Shown here piece after piece: positions 1 to 7,761 of a stretch of DNA of 64,000 nucleotides. Position numbers and translations under genes: made by a program. The notes under the pieces are model-generated. The model saw nothing but the letters and a program-made list of their open reading frames with translations, was not told the origin of the DNA and did not search any database. Origin of the DNA: Pseudotabrizicola formosa (lineage in GTDB: Bacteria > Pseudomonadota > Alphaproteobacteria > Rhodobacterales > Rhodobacteraceae); NCBI RefSeq assembly GCF_002900965.1, contig NZ_PJOM01000002.1, positions 186,001-250,000 on the forward strand, given 5' to 3'. Each line of letters opens with the position of its first letter. Positions within the stretch are counted from its first letter, which is position 1.

Positions 1-425
1 GCGAAGGCCCCGGCAAAGGCCCCCATCGACAGGCTCAGGCTGCCCGCCCCGATCCCCAGCACGATCACCGCCACCGCGCCGGTCGAGGCCCCGGCGGACA
101 CCCCCAGCACAAACGGCTCGGCCAGCGCATTGCGCAACAGCGCCTGCAGGATTGCGCCACAGATCGCCAGCCCCGCGCCCGCCAGCGCGGCCACCAGTGC
201 CCGGCTCAGCCGCAGATCCCAGACCACGCTCTGTTCAATGGGGGGAATGTCGGCGGCCGTCAGGCCCAGACCATTGGTCACGGCAAGGAACACCGTGCCC
301 ACACTGATCCGGTAATCGCCAATCGCGGCCGCAAAGGCGACCGCGATCACAAGCAAAAGCAAGACAAGCCCAAGGAACAGGGCAAGCGTGCCTGCCCCGC
401 CCTCCTGTGTGTCTGTGTCTGTCAC
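1..425 (-). CDS. FecCD-family iron-complex ABC transporter permease (partial, N-terminal part)
   Basis: Inner-membrane permease of a siderophore or other iron-complex ABC importer. Only the first ~141 residues lie in the window; the rest runs off the left edge. After a short polar N-terminus there is a hydrophobic helix (about residues 13-35). The stretch ALLRNALAEPFVLGVSAGAS near residues 95-115 is the hallmark of the FecCD/BtuC family. The start is a GTG whose bases overlap the TGA stop of the upstream substrate-binding protein gene (GTGA overlap), so the two are translationally coupled. Substrate cannot be told from this fragment; a cobalamin or haem importer is possible. The family call is firm. 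Confidence 0.88.
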   Translation of the reverse strand, partial: MTDTDTQEGGAGTLALFLGLVLLLLVIAVAFAAAIGDYRISVGTVFLAVTNGLGLTAADIPPIEQSVVWDLRLSRALVAALAGAGLAICGAILQALLRNALAEPFVLGVSAGASTGAVAVIVLGIGAGSLSLSMGAFAGAF

Positions 426-1459
426 GGCAGATCAAAGCTCCGCAGCTGCGCGGCCAGCTCTTCCGCACCGTAAAGCGTGTGGACAGAGGGGTTCATCGAC
501 GCCCCGCTCATCACCGCGATCCGGCCCGCCTTGACCGCGTCCATCTGGCTCACCGCAGGATCCGTTGTCAGGAATTCGATCTTGGTCTGCGCCTCGTCGA
601 GGCCCCAGCGCTTGCGGTCCACCTGCGCCGCCACAATCACCGTGGGCTGCGCGGCCATGATGCCTTCCCACCCCAGTGCGGGCCATTCGGCCTCGGTCGT
701 CAGCGCGTTCGACCCGCCCAGCACATCCGCGATATACCCCGAAGGACCGTTGCCACCGGCCAGATAGGCATCGTCGGACGGCGAGGGCGACGAGAACCAG
801 AACAGGAAGGTCAGATCGTCACGGCGGGCGAATTCGGCGCGCAACGCGGCCTCGCGGCCCTTCAGATCGGCGATCAGCGCCTGACCCCGGTCCTGCACGT
901 CATAAATCCGCGCCAGCTCGTCAATTTCCTGATAGAGCAGGTCCATGCTCCACAGGCTCTCTCGCAGACCATAGACGCTGTTGACGGCGCTCCCGGTTCT
1001 GTTCTGGGTGTCGGCCACCACCGTGCAGGCACTGGGGGAAAGATAGGTCGGGATCCCCAGTTTCTCGAAATCCTCGCGCTTGGCCACCTTGCTGTCGGGA
1101 CCAAGCAGCGTCACCAGCATCGCCGGAACAAAATCGGGCTGCTGGGCCAGAATGGCTTCCAGCGTCGGAAATTCCACGGTCAGGACCTCGACCTTTGCAT
1201 GGGCGGCTTCAAGCTCCGCAAGCACCCGGTTCGGCCAGAACGCGGTTGCTGCCATCCGATCCTCAAGACCAAGCAGATACAGGATTTCTGCACTGTTGTG
1301 ACCAAGGGCCACAGCGCGCTCGGGCGCCTTGGCGAAGGTCACCTGCTGGCCACAGTTGTCAATCGTCAGCGGATAGGTGGTGGCCTCTGCCCATGCGGCA
1401 GGGGTCAGCAGCACAGTCGCAAGACCGCTCAGCGCGGCAAGACAGGTGATGGGTCTCAT
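422..1459 (-). CDS. Iron-complex (FecB/BtuF-type) periplasmic substrate-binding protein
   Basis: Periplasmic binding protein feeding the FecCD permease encoded just downstream. The 345-residue product starts with a signal peptide (MRPITCL, hydrophobic core, cleavage probably after PAAWA). It continues with the family pattern: a two-residue-class beta strand, the segment RAVALGHNSAEILYLLGLED, and a long helix linking two lobes. The reading frame stays open far upstream, but I chose the ATG at 1459 because the signal peptide begins there. There is no ligand-specific motif I can read. The gene lies about 235 bp from the divergent DUF2177 gene, and a dyad at 1525-1546 sits in its probable promoter region. 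Binding of a ferric siderophore is the most likely role by family. Confidence 0.88.
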   Translation of the reverse strand: MRPITCLAALSGLATVLLTPAAWAEATTYPLTIDNCGQQVTFAKAPERAVALGHNSAEILYLLGLEDRMAATAFWPNRVLAELEAAHAKVEVLTVEFPTLEAILAQQPDFVPAMLVTLLGPDSKVAKREDFEKLGIPTYLSPSACTVVADTQNRTGSAVNSVYGLRESLWSMDLLYQEIDELARIYDVQDRGQALIADLKGREAALRAEFARRDDLTFLFWFSSPSPSDDAYLAGGNGPSGYIADVLGGSNALTTEAEWPALGWEGIMAAQPTVIVAAQVDRKRWGLDEAQTKIEFLTTDPAVSQMDAVKAGRIAVMSGASMNPSVHTLYGAEELAAQLRSFDLP

Positions 1460-1524
1460 GGCAATTCCAATTCCGACAAAAACAGTCGAGAACCGCGTAG
1501 ACGGTCGGCCCTGGATATTCAAGA

Positions 1525-1546
1525 GTAAAACTGTCACCAATTTTAC
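1525..1546. promoter_or_regulatory. Candidate operator: GTAAAA-N10-TTTTAC dyad
   Basis: A perfect 6-bp inverted repeat with a 10-bp centre lies 66-87 bp upstream of the start of the iron-complex binding protein gene. It is AT-rich within a GC-rich interval. It does not match the Irr or RirA consensus sequences as I know them. Its position would suit an iron-responsive repressor, but that is inference from the neighbouring gene only. Confidence 0.3.
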
Positions 1547-1636
1547 AGGCGCGCTGCCCGGCGCGCGTCGGGCGATCCCCGTTCGGCGGGGCAAGCAAGC
1601 GGCACGCATTTGCGACGCAAAACGTGACCTTTGCGA

Positions 1637-1680
1637 TCCTCGCTCTACCATCGAGGAAATCCACGCTTTACCATCGTGGA
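1637..1680 (+). promoter_or_regulatory. Two tandem covarying hairpins just upstream of the DUF2177 gene
   Basis: Two copies of a ~23-nt unit stand in direct tandem. Copy 1 (1637-1657) has stem TCCTCG/CGAGGA and loop CTCTACCAT. Copy 2 (1660-1680) has stem TCCACG/CGTGGA and loop CTTTACCAT. Each stem is perfect. The copies differ at one stem position on both sides (T-A becomes A-T), so pairing is kept, and at one loop base. The second hairpin ends one base before the purine-rich ribosome-binding site AAAGGGAG (1681-1688) of the gene starting at 1695. This may be a cis-acting RNA or a pair of operators for a dimeric DNA-binding protein. I recognise no known family. Confidence 0.55.
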
Positions 1681-1694
1681 AAAGGGAGCTTCCG

Positions 1695-2090
1695 ATGCAA
1701 CTTGTGACACTGTATCTTTCGACGGCTCTGGTGTTTCTGATCGTCGATGCGATCATGCTGACGCTGGTGATGAAACCGCTGTTCACCCGCCATATCGGCG
1801 CGTTGATGGCCGAACCGATCCGCTATGCGCCTGCGGGGCTGTTCTATGCGGCCTATGTCGCCGGTCTGATCTATCTGGTCAGCCTGCCCGCCCTGCGCGA
1901 TGGGGCGCCGCTGATCCTGCCTGCGGCGATCATCGGGGCCATGGCTTACGGCACCTATGAATTCACCAGCTATGCCATCATGCGCGACTGGCACTGGTCG
2001 ATGGTGATGACCGATACTCTGTGGGGCGCGGTGCTGACCGCATTCTCGGCCTGGGCCGGTGTGGCAATCACCCGCGCGCTGGTCGGCTGA
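1695..2090 (+). CDS. DUF2177 family small membrane protein
   Basis: A 131-residue hydrophobic protein with four predicted membrane segments, near residues 3-24, 46-66, 73-93 and 106-128. The features LIVDAIMLTLVMKPLF near the start and AYGTYEFTSYAIMRDWHW in the second half are typical of the DUF2177 family, whose function is unknown. The frame is open well upstream, but the ATG at 1695 has a good ribosome-binding site (AAGGGAG, 1682-1688) and begins the first membrane helix. The striking point is its leader: two covarying tandem hairpins end directly before the ribosome-binding site, so expression is probably controlled there. It is followed 74 bp later by an ArsC/Spx-like gene on the same strand. 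Confidence 0.85.
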   Translation: MQLVTLYLSTALVFLIVDAIMLTLVMKPLFTRHIGALMAEPIRYAPAGLFYAAYVAGLIYLVSLPALRDGAPLILPAAIIGAMAYGTYEFTSYAIMRDWHWSMVMTDTLWGAVLTAFSAWAGVAITRALVG

Positions 2091-2164
2091 CCCAAACCCG
2101 GGGCTGGCACCGGGCGGCGCTGCGGGCTAGACAGGCACCACCCCCTGATCACATGAGGCCGAAC

Positions 2165-2494
2165 ATGATCCTGTATGGCATTTCCACCTGCGACACCTGC
2201 AAAAAGGCGATCAAGGCGCTGGAGGCTGCGGGCCAGACCGTCAGCTTCCGCGACGTGCGCAAAGACCCGCTGTCCGATGCCGAGATCGAGACGATCGTGG
2301 GCGAATTCGGCGACCGGATCATCAACAAGACCTCGACCACCTATCGGGGGGCCAGTGATTTTTTCAAGGCGTCAGACGCTGATGCGCAAATCCGCAGCCA
2401 ACCCACGGTGATGAAGCGCCCGGTGATCGAGGCGGATGGCCGCTGGTATCTGGGCTGGGATCAGGCCACGGTCGAGGCGCTGACCGGCGCCTGA
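2165..2494 (+). CDS. ArsC/Spx-family thioredoxin-fold protein
   Basis: A 109-residue protein of the glutaredoxin-like arsenate reductase/Spx family. MILYGISTCDTCKKA opens with the first strand followed by C-D-T-C, a CxxC pair, which is the Spx/MgsR or YffB-like form rather than a classical single-cysteine ArsC. KRPVI at about residues 84-88 and the preceding QPTVM stretch match the family core. I prefer the ATG at 2165, preceded by GAGG, over the in-frame ATG at 2153. The dedicated arsenate operon of this window is elsewhere (19851-23058) and uses an unrelated phosphatase-type ArsC. A redox role or regulator interaction is therefore as likely as arsenate reduction. Confidence 0.8.
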   Translation: MILYGISTCDTCKKAIKALEAAGQTVSFRDVRKDPLSDAEIETIVGEFGDRIINKTSTTYRGASDFFKASDADAQIRSQPTVMKRPVIEADGRWYLGWDQATVEALTGA

Positions 2495-2508
2495 TCCCCT
2501 GAAATGCC

Positions 2509-2533
2509 GAACGGCCCGCCATGCGGACCGTTC
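2509..2533. terminator. Hairpin between converging arsC-like and cold-shock genes
   Basis: GAACGG-C-CCGC, loop CAT, GCGG-A-CCGTTC: an 11-position stem with one C/A mismatch lies 15 bp past the arsC-like stop and between two converging genes. There is no strong T-run, so it is a probable but imperfect bidirectional terminator. Confidence 0.45.
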
Positions 2534-2575
2534 GTGTCTGTGCTGTGGTGACCTGTGGTGCCACAGGCCCGGGGT

Positions 2576-2782
2576 TCAGAGCAGACGCAGGTCGCTGGCC
2601 GATTCCCGGCCATCGCGGCCCGACTGCAATTCATAGGCGATCTTCTGGTTGTCGTTCAGGCCCTGCAGCCCGGCCCGTTCAACCGCAGAGATATGCACGA
2701 AGATATCCTTGCCGCCATCATCGGGCGCGATAAAGCCGAAGCCCTTGGTTGCATTGAACCATTTCACTGTGCCGGTTGGCAT
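2576..2782 (-). CDS. Cold-shock domain protein (CspA family)
   Basis: A 68-residue single-domain cold-shock protein that binds single-stranded RNA/DNA in the cytoplasm as an RNA chaperone. The sequence MPTGTVKWFNATKGFGFIAPDDGGKDIFVHISAVERAG contains RNP1 (KGFGFI) and RNP2 (DIFVHISA) in the correct order, with full family length. The start ATG has a strong ribosome-binding site (AGGAGAG) about 6 bases upstream. It is transcribed alone, converging with the arsC-like gene. The 119-bp interval between it and the doxX gene, which lies upstream on the same strand, must hold its promoter and leader. I did not identify a cold-box. Confidence 0.95.
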   Translation of the reverse strand: MPTGTVKWFNATKGFGFIAPDDGGKDIFVHISAVERAGLQGLNDNQKIAYELQSGRDGRESASDLRLL

Positions 2783-2901
2783 GCCGTCTCTCCTCTCAAC
2801 TCACCTCGCAGCGGAATTGCCACAAGCCGTGCCGCCAGATTCCACGGCCTTCGGTCTGCGAGGCGGTCAGAAAGTCTGTCATCACTTGGCTCAAGGATGA
2901 C

Positions 2902-3528
2902 TCACTTTCGGTTAAAATCAAGAGGTTTCACGGCCCCATCGCCGCCATTGCTGTCCGCAGGCCGGGTTTTCTGGTCCGTCGGCTGATTTCTGCGCAAGTT
3001 GCGCAACCAGCGGTCGACCGAAACCGGACCCGCGCCCATCATCACGATCACCACCAGCGGCAGCGTCCACAGCACACGCTGGTCCAGGATCAGCGCATCG
3101 GCAAAGCGGTCAAACCACGCCCCCAGATCGGCCCCCGCGACACCATGGCCGATCACATCGGTCAGGCTTTGCACAAGGATAAATCCGATCATCCCAAGGG
3201 CCGCCAGCCGCGCCAGCAGGCCTGCGATGATCAGCAGCGGCAGGAGAAATTCGGCCCCCGTGCCCGCCAGCACCACCAGACGCGGCCACAGCCCCAATTG
3301 GCTGGCATCATAGCCGACGGCCTCGAAAGCGCGCGGAAAGATCTGCGCATAGGCCCCCGTCGATGGCATCAGCAGACCGGGGCCCAGCTTGGTCAGGGCC
3401 GAGGCCCAGAAGTAACCGGCCAGCACCGCGGCAAATACCAGCCGTGCCAGCACCGGCAGCAGCGCCGGGGCCATGCGGTCCAGCCATCGCCCGAGGGCCT
3501 GGGCTGCGGCGTCTGCGGTTGTCATCAT
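2902..3528 (-). CDS. DoxX family membrane protein of the bufferin operon
   Basis: A 208-residue DoxX-type integral membrane protein with four to five hydrophobic segments, roughly residues 24-44, 85-105, 107-127 and 148-168. The DoxX hallmark is a first helix with FWASALTKLGPG. The ATG overlaps the bufC stop (ATGA), so it is the last gene of bufA-bufB-bufC-doxX. DoxX genes are commonly found in DUF2282/DUF692/DUF2063 clusters, for example the hvf cluster of Haemophilus, and are thought to work in membrane redox or thiol balance. Its precise role in copper-peptide formation is not established. The C-terminal tail (QPTDQKTRPADSNGG onward) is polar and probably disordered. Confidence 0.85.
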   Translation of the reverse strand: MMTTADAAAQALGRWLDRMAPALLPVLARLVFAAVLAGYFWASALTKLGPGLLMPSTGAYAQIFPRAFEAVGYDASQLGLWPRLVVLAGTGAEFLLPLLIIAGLLARLAALGMIGFILVQSLTDVIGHGVAGADLGAWFDRFADALILDQRVLWTLPLVVIVMMGAGPVSVDRWLRNLRRNQPTDQKTRPADSNGGDGAVKPLDFNRK

Positions 3529-4253
3529 CGGCGCAGCTCCACAATGGCTCGCCCGCGCAGCAGCAGGGTCAGCACTGCGGTCAGATCTGCCCCCGGGGCT
3601 GCGTCCAGCGCCGCCTCCAGCGTCAGCCCCGCGTGCAACCCGCGGATCACCGCCAACCCGCCCGCAGGCAGCAGATGCGGGCGCGGGTCAAACTCAGGGC
3701 GCAGCACCACCACATCCCCGGGCTGCATCGGCGGCTCTGCGCCGCCTGCCTGATGCGCGCACCAGATCGCCTGCACCGGCCAGCGCGATGGCATCAGCCG
3801 CAACGACGGGGCCAGCCCGATGCGGCTGGCCAGCAGCGCCGGCACCGGCAGCGCCGCCAGCGCCTCTGCGGCAAGCGGCACTGCATCAGCCGCGTGATAG
3901 CTGTCGCGCACCAGCAGCTCCAGTCGCGCCATATCAGGCAGATAGCCCAGATGCGCCACAGGGGGAAACTGCTCCAGAAACGTCGGAAATGCCGCGCCAT
4001 AACCGCTCAGCACCGGCCCTTCCGGCGGATGCGCCCGCAAGACGACCAGCGCCATGGCGGCAAAGAACGGCGCTCCAACCAACTGCCGCACCACCGGAAA
4101 CCCCTCCTCCAGCGCCGCCACCAGCGACGCCGCCACAGTGTTTCGGTACACGTCAAACCGGCGCGGGGCAGGGCGGCCTTGCGGGTCGACCAGCCCCGGC
4201 GGCAGGGGCGCGTCCGGCATCAGCACGGCTTGGGCAAAGGCGCTCTGGCTCAT
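3525..4253 (-). CDS. bufC: BufC-like DUF2063 partner protein of the bufferin-modifying enzyme
   Basis: A 242-residue protein with an N-terminal DUF2063-type DNA-binding-like domain (residues ~5-100, including [20 protein letters not shown] and the FPVVRQLVG motif). A C-terminal region (~130-240) resembles the RiPP-recognition half seen in MbnC/BufC proteins. In characterised systems this protein pairs with the DUF692 enzyme to bind the precursor peptide. Its ATG overlaps the bufB stop (ATGA) and its own stop overlaps the doxX start, so all three are coupled. Function is assigned from family and operon context; the N-terminal domain name is historical and does not imply transcription control. 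Confidence 0.85.
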   Translation of the reverse strand: MSQSAFAQAVLMPDAPLPPGLVDPQGRPAPRRFDVYRNTVAASLVAALEEGFPVVRQLVGAPFFAAMALVVLRAHPPEGPVLSGYGAAFPTFLEQFPPVAHLGYLPDMARLELLVRDSYHAADAVPLAAEALAALPVPALLASRIGLAPSLRLMPSRWPVQAIWCAHQAGGAEPPMQPGDVVVLRPEFDPRPHLLPAGGLAVIRGLHAGLTLEAALDAAPGADLTAVLTLLLRGRAIVELRR

Positions 4254-5113
4254 GCCGTCACCCGCGCCCCGGCGCGGGCCAGCACCTGTGCCGCCCGCCC
4301 GGCCTCGGCCCGCAGCACCGGCCAGTCGGGCACATCATTGTCCCATTCGATCAGCGTGGCACGCGTCCCGCCCTGCGCCACCGCCTGCGCGTAAAGCGCC
4401 CAGACCGGATCGGCCACCGGCGTGCCATGCGCGTCGATCAGCAAGGGCATTCCATGGTCGGCCGCGTCTTCGGCATGTCCCCCCAGATGGATCTCGCCCA
4501 CCAGCTCCAGCGGAAACCGCCGCAGATACGCCGCCGGATCAAAGCCCTGATTGACCGCGCTGACAAAGACATTGTTCACATCAAGAAGCAGCCCACAGCC
4601 GGTCCGCTGCGCCACCTCGCGCAGGAACACGACTTCCTCCATCGTGGCTTGGGCAAAGCTCAGATAGGTGGAGGGGTTTTCCAGCAGCATCTGCCGCCCC
4701 AACACCTCTTGCACCTGATCGATATGGTCACAGACCCGCGCCAGCGTGGCCTGCGTATAGGGCAGGGGCAGCAGGTCGTTCAGAAACACGCCGTCATGCG
4801 TCGACCAGGCCAGATGCTCGGAAAAACTGGCAGGCCGCAGCCAGCCGCACAAGGCCTTCAGCCGCGCCAGATGCGCCGTGTCCAACGCGCCTTCCCCGCC
4901 AATCGACAGCCCGACCCCGTGGACAGAGATCGCAAACCGCTCGGCCAGCGCGCGCAGCTGCGCCAAGGGGCGCCCGCCCGCGCCCATGTAATTCTCGGCA
5001 TGCACCTCCAGCCAGCGCACCGGCCCCGGATCCGCCATGATGCCCGCGAAATGCTGCGGCTTGTACCCCACCCCCGGCGCGGCTGGCAAAGCCCGACTGC
5101 CCGTATCAAGCAT
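4250..5113 (-). CDS. bufB: BufB-like DUF692 multinuclear iron oxidase (bufferin maturation)
   Basis: A 287-residue DUF692 (MNIO) TIM-barrel enzyme. Family members use two or three non-haem irons to oxidise cysteines of a precursor peptide; MbnB of methanobactin synthesis is the archetype. Candidate metal-site motifs appear in order: [68 protein letters not shown] and [10 protein letters not shown] chose the ATG at 5113, with AAGGGG upstream, over the ATG five codons earlier, which lacks one. It lies 86 bp after bufA, with a strong hairpin in between, and overlaps bufC. The likely substrate is the cysteine-rich peptide encoded by the first gene of this operon. Confidence 0.92.
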   Translation of the reverse strand: MLDTGSRALPAAPGVGYKPQHFAGIMADPGPVRWLEVHAENYMGAGGRPLAQLRALAERFAISVHGVGLSIGGEGALDTAHLARLKALCGWLRPASFSEHLAWSTHDGVFLNDLLPLPYTQATLARVCDHIDQVQEVLGRQMLLENPSTYLSFAQATMEEVVFLREVAQRTGCGLLLDVNNVFVSAVNQGFDPAAYLRRFPLELVGEIHLGGHAEDAADHGMPLLIDAHGTPVADPVWALYAQAVAQGGTRATLIEWDNDVPDWPVLRAEAGRAAQVLARAGARVTA

Positions 5114-5125
5114 CCTGAACCCCTT

Positions 5126-5185
5126 CATTATCTGTTCTTAAATATCCCGCGGGGGTCTGGGGGGCGCGAAGCCCCCCAGTCTGAC
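5126..5185. repeat. Intergenic GC-rich hairpin repeat, copy A (between bufA and bufB)
   Basis: The block CATTATCTGTTCTTAAATAT followed by CCCGCGGGGGTCTGGGGGG and a perfect stem CTGGGGGGC/GCCCCCCAG is shared with copy B at 21740-21791, which has CATTATCTGTTCATAAATAT and then CCCGGGGGTCCGGGGG. A degenerate copy is at 12531-12594. In this place it separates bufA from bufB and could act as an RNA stabiliser or partial terminator, favouring the peptide gene over its enzymes. Confidence 0.6.
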
Positions 5186-5199
5186 GATCGCCGGACGCC

Positions 5200-5490
5200 T
5201 TACGCCGGCAGATCACGCTCCAGCGCTTCCAGCGCGCCCATCCGGCCCTCTGGCAGCTCCATCGTGGTGCAGGTGCCGGCCGGCACCAGCGTCCAGGCAT
5301 TGCCCTGATAATCGACCTTCGAGGTGCCGGCGCAGGTGGTGCCGGGACCGGCGGCGCAATCGTTTTCGCCCGCCAGCGACACACCAAAGCATTTCTCCAT
5401 CTCCTGCGCCTGCGCGGGGCCAGCGACAGAGGCGGACAGGGTGGCGGCAAGGGCACCGGCGATGGCAAGGGATTTGGCTTGGTAAGACAT
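5200..5490 (-). CDS. bufA: Bufferin precursor: DUF2282 secreted cysteine-rich peptide
   Basis: A 96-residue DUF2282 protein: signal peptide (residues 1-28, ending PAQA), then a short mature part with four cysteines (C34, C45, C53, C74). They sit in the family pattern EKCFG...NDC...[16 protein letters not shown]...PAGTC. In recent work DUF2282 proteins were named bufferins: ribosomal peptides whose cysteines are oxidised by DUF692 enzymes to copper-binding heterocycles that buffer copper in the periplasm. The start ATG at 5490 has GGGAG upstream; the longer open frame lacks a signal peptide. It is first in the operon, with a candidate ECF promoter at 5542-5570. Modification pattern and metal are inferred. 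Confidence 0.9.
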   Translation of the reverse strand: MSYQAKSLAIAGALAATLSASVAGPAQAQEMEKCFGVSLAGENDCAAGPGTTCAGTSKVDYQGNAWTLVPAGTCTTMELPEGRMGALEALERDLPA

Positions 5491-5541
5491 GTGAAACTCC
5501 CGTTGTTGGATCCGTGCACCGCGTCTTGCGGTACATCGGGC

Positions 5542-5570
5542 CTTACGCCGGGCGGGGGGGCTTTCGTTAC
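5542..5570 (-). promoter_or_regulatory. Candidate ECF-sigma promoter of the bufferin operon
   Basis: On the minus strand GTAACG (5570-5565) is followed after 17 bases by CGTAAG (5547-5542), giving a leader of about 45-50 nt to the bufA start. The Caulobacter SigF regulon, which includes bufferin genes, has a GTAACC-N16-CGAA type promoter as I remember it, and most ECF promoters carry AAC and CGT cores. The match is suggestive, with a spacer one base longer. No sigma/anti-sigma pair is in the window. Confidence 0.4.
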
Positions 5571-5636
5571 GCGCTGTTGCAGCCAAAGACATTCTTGTGA
5601 AGCTGTAACGGATCGGCAGGTGCCGCCACCAAAGCA

Positions 5637-5664
5637 AAAGACGCCAGGTTTCCCCGGCGTCTTT
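5637..5664 (-). terminator. Terminator of thrS
   Basis: Stem AAAGACGCC (5637-5645) pairs with GGCGTCTTT (5656-5664), loop AGGTTTCCCC, 23 bases past the thrS stop. Read on the minus strand the stem ends in a T-rich tract (CTTTTGCTTT). It separates thrS from the bufferin promoter. Confidence 0.75.
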
Positions 5665-5686
5665 GCTGCAATACCAAAGGCTTGCC

Positions 5687-7633
5687 TTAGCGCAGGTCAG
5701 GCGGCAGCGCCTCGGCCTTCAGCTCTGCCACAATGGCGTCCAGCGCCGCCACCCGGGTCTGTGTTTCCCCCAGGCGGCGGACAGACACCGTGCGCTCCTC
5801 GACTTCCTTCATGCCGATGGCAAGGATGACCGGCACCTTGCCCACCGAATGCTCGCGCACCTTGTAGTTGATCTTTTCGTTGCGCATGTCGGCCTCGGCC
5901 CGGATGCCCGCCAGCGTCAGCGCGGTGACCACCTCTTCGACAAAGGGGTCGGCGTCCGACACGATCGACGCCACCACCACCTGACGCGGCGCCAGCCAGA
6001 ACGGCAGCTTGCCGGCAAAGTTCTCGATCAGGATGCCGATGAACCGCTCGAAAGATCCAAGGCAGGCGCGGTGCAGCATGATGGGGCGGTGTTTGGCCCC
6101 ATCCTCGCCGATATAGCTGGCATCCAGCCGCTCCGGCAGGTTGGGGTCCACCTGCAAGGTGCCGCATTGCCAGTCGCGGCCAATCGCATCGGTCAGCACG
6201 AATTCCAGCTTTGGCCCATAGAATGCGCCCTCGCCGGGGTTCAGCTCATAGCTATGGCCCGCCGCCTTGCAGGCATTGCCCAAGGCCGCTTCCGCGATGT
6301 CCCAGCTTTCATCGGTGCCGATGCGCTTTTCGGGGCGGGTCGACAGCTTGATCCGCCATGTGTCAAAGCCAAGCTCGGCGTAAATGCGGGACAAAAAGTC
6401 GATGAACTTCTTGGTTTCGGCCTCGATCTGGTCTTCGCGGCAGAAAATATGCGCGTCATCTTGCGTGAACCCGCGCACCCGCATGATGCCGTGCAGCGCG
6501 CCTGACGGTTCATAGCGGTTGCATGACCCGAATTCCGCCATCCGCAGCGGCAGATCACGATAGCTTTTCAGGCCCACGTTGAAGATCTGCACATGGCAGG
6601 GGCAGTTCATGGGTTTGAGCGCATTGACGGTCTTTTCCCGGGCATGGTCTTCGTCCACCTCGACGATGAACATGTTCTCCTGATAGCTTTCCCAATGCCC
6701 GCTGGCTTCCCACAGCTTGCGGTTCACCACCTGCGGCGTGTTCACCTCGACATAGCCATCGCGGCGCTGCTGGCGGCGCATGTAATCTTGCAAATTCACA
6801 TAGATGTTCCAGCCGTTCGGGTGCCAGAAGATCTGCCCCGGCGCCTCTTCTTGCATGTGGAACAGGCCCATCTCGCGGCCCAGCTTGCGGTGATCGCGCT
6901 TGGCGGCCTCCTCCAGCATGGTCATATGCGCCTTCAGGTCGTCGCGGTTGCGGAAGGCCACGCCATAGATGCGTTGCAGCATCGGGCGGCTGCTGTCGCC
7001 CAGCCAATAGGCCCCGGCCACATGGGTCAGCTTGAACCCGTCGGCCGGCACCTGGCCCGTATGTTGCAGATGCGGACCACGGCACAGATCCTGCCAGTCC
7101 CCATGCCAGTACATGCGGATGTCTTCCCCCGCCGGAATCCGGTCCAGAAGTTCGATTTTGAAAGGTTCGCCGCGATTTTCATAGTAGTCACGCGCCCGCT
7201 CCCTGTCCCAAAGTTCGGTTTTGACAGGGTCGCGCGCATTGATGATCTGCTTCATCCGCGCTTCGATCTGACCAAGGTCGTCGGGCGTGAAGGGTTCGGC
7301 GCGGTCGAAATCATAGAACCAGCCGTAATCCCGCACCGGGCCGATGGTAACCTTCACATCGGGCCAGATCTCCTGCACCGCGCGCGCCATGATATGGGCG
7401 CAGTCATGGCGGATCAGCTCCAGCGCCGCCGCGTCATCCTTGAGCGTGTTGATCGACAGCGTCGCATCCGTGCTGATCGGCCAGGCCAGATCCCAGTGCT
7501 TGCCATCGACCTGCGCCGAAATGGCCGCCTTGGCCAACGACGGGGCAATCGAGGCCGCCACTTCGGCAGGGGTCACACCCGCGTCATAGCTCCGCACATT
7601 GCCATCAGGAAAGGTCAGGGAAATCTGGGCCAT
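5687..7633 (-). CDS. thrS: Threonyl-tRNA synthetase
   Basis: A 648-residue class II aminoacyl-tRNA synthetase that charges tRNA-Thr. Domains in order are an N-terminal TGS domain (residues 1-62), the editing domain with [15 protein letters not shown] (a zinc-binding HxxxH-like site), the class II catalytic core, and a C-terminal anticodon-binding domain. The core includes [10 protein letters not shown] with the zinc Cys, [20 protein letters not shown], and the motif 3 region ending in [18 protein letters not shown] chose the ATG at 7633, six bases after GAGGAGG and starting the TGS domain, over a frame extended to 7792. Length is normal. It is a single gene with its own terminator; the tRNA-Thr gene of this window is about 7 kb away. 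Confidence 0.97.
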   Translation of the reverse strand: MAQISLTFPDGNVRSYDAGVTPAEVAASIAPSLAKAAISAQVDGKHWDLAWPISTDATLSINTLKDDAAALELIRHDCAHIMARAVQEIWPDVKVTIGPVRDYGWFYDFDRAEPFTPDDLGQIEARMKQIINARDPVKTELWDRERARDYYENRGEPFKIELLDRIPAGEDIRMYWHGDWQDLCRGPHLQHTGQVPADGFKLTHVAGAYWLGDSSRPMLQRIYGVAFRNRDDLKAHMTMLEEAAKRDHRKLGREMGLFHMQEEAPGQIFWHPNGWNIYVNLQDYMRRQQRRDGYVEVNTPQVVNRKLWEASGHWESYQENMFIVEVDEDHAREKTVNALKPMNCPCHVQIFNVGLKSYRDLPLRMAEFGSCNRYEPSGALHGIMRVRGFTQDDAHIFCREDQIEAETKKFIDFLSRIYAELGFDTWRIKLSTRPEKRIGTDESWDIAEAALGNACKAAGHSYELNPGEGAFYGPKLEFVLTDAIGRDWQCGTLQVDPNLPERLDASYIGEDGAKHRPIMLHRACLGSFERFIGILIENFAGKLPFWLAPRQVVVASIVSDADPFVEEVVTALTLAGIRAEADMRNEKINYKVREHSVGKVPVILAIGMKEVEERTVSVRRLGETQTRVAALDAIVAELKAEALPPDLR

Positions 7634-7761
7634 ATCGGCCTCCTCGTCGTTTTGGCGCCCACGAAACGCCCGGTTGCGGGTTATATGTCGGGCGCTTTTT
7701 TGCGCCGGGTGCTTGGCAAAGTCAACGTCTCGCGCATAGAACCAGACAAACGGGAGATTGC

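Noticed and set aside
2165-2494. Arsenate-resistance gene belonging to the arsenic operon
   Set aside because: The protein is of the glutaredoxin-like ArsC/Spx family with a CxxC, 17 kb from the ars genes and with no arsenic gene near it.
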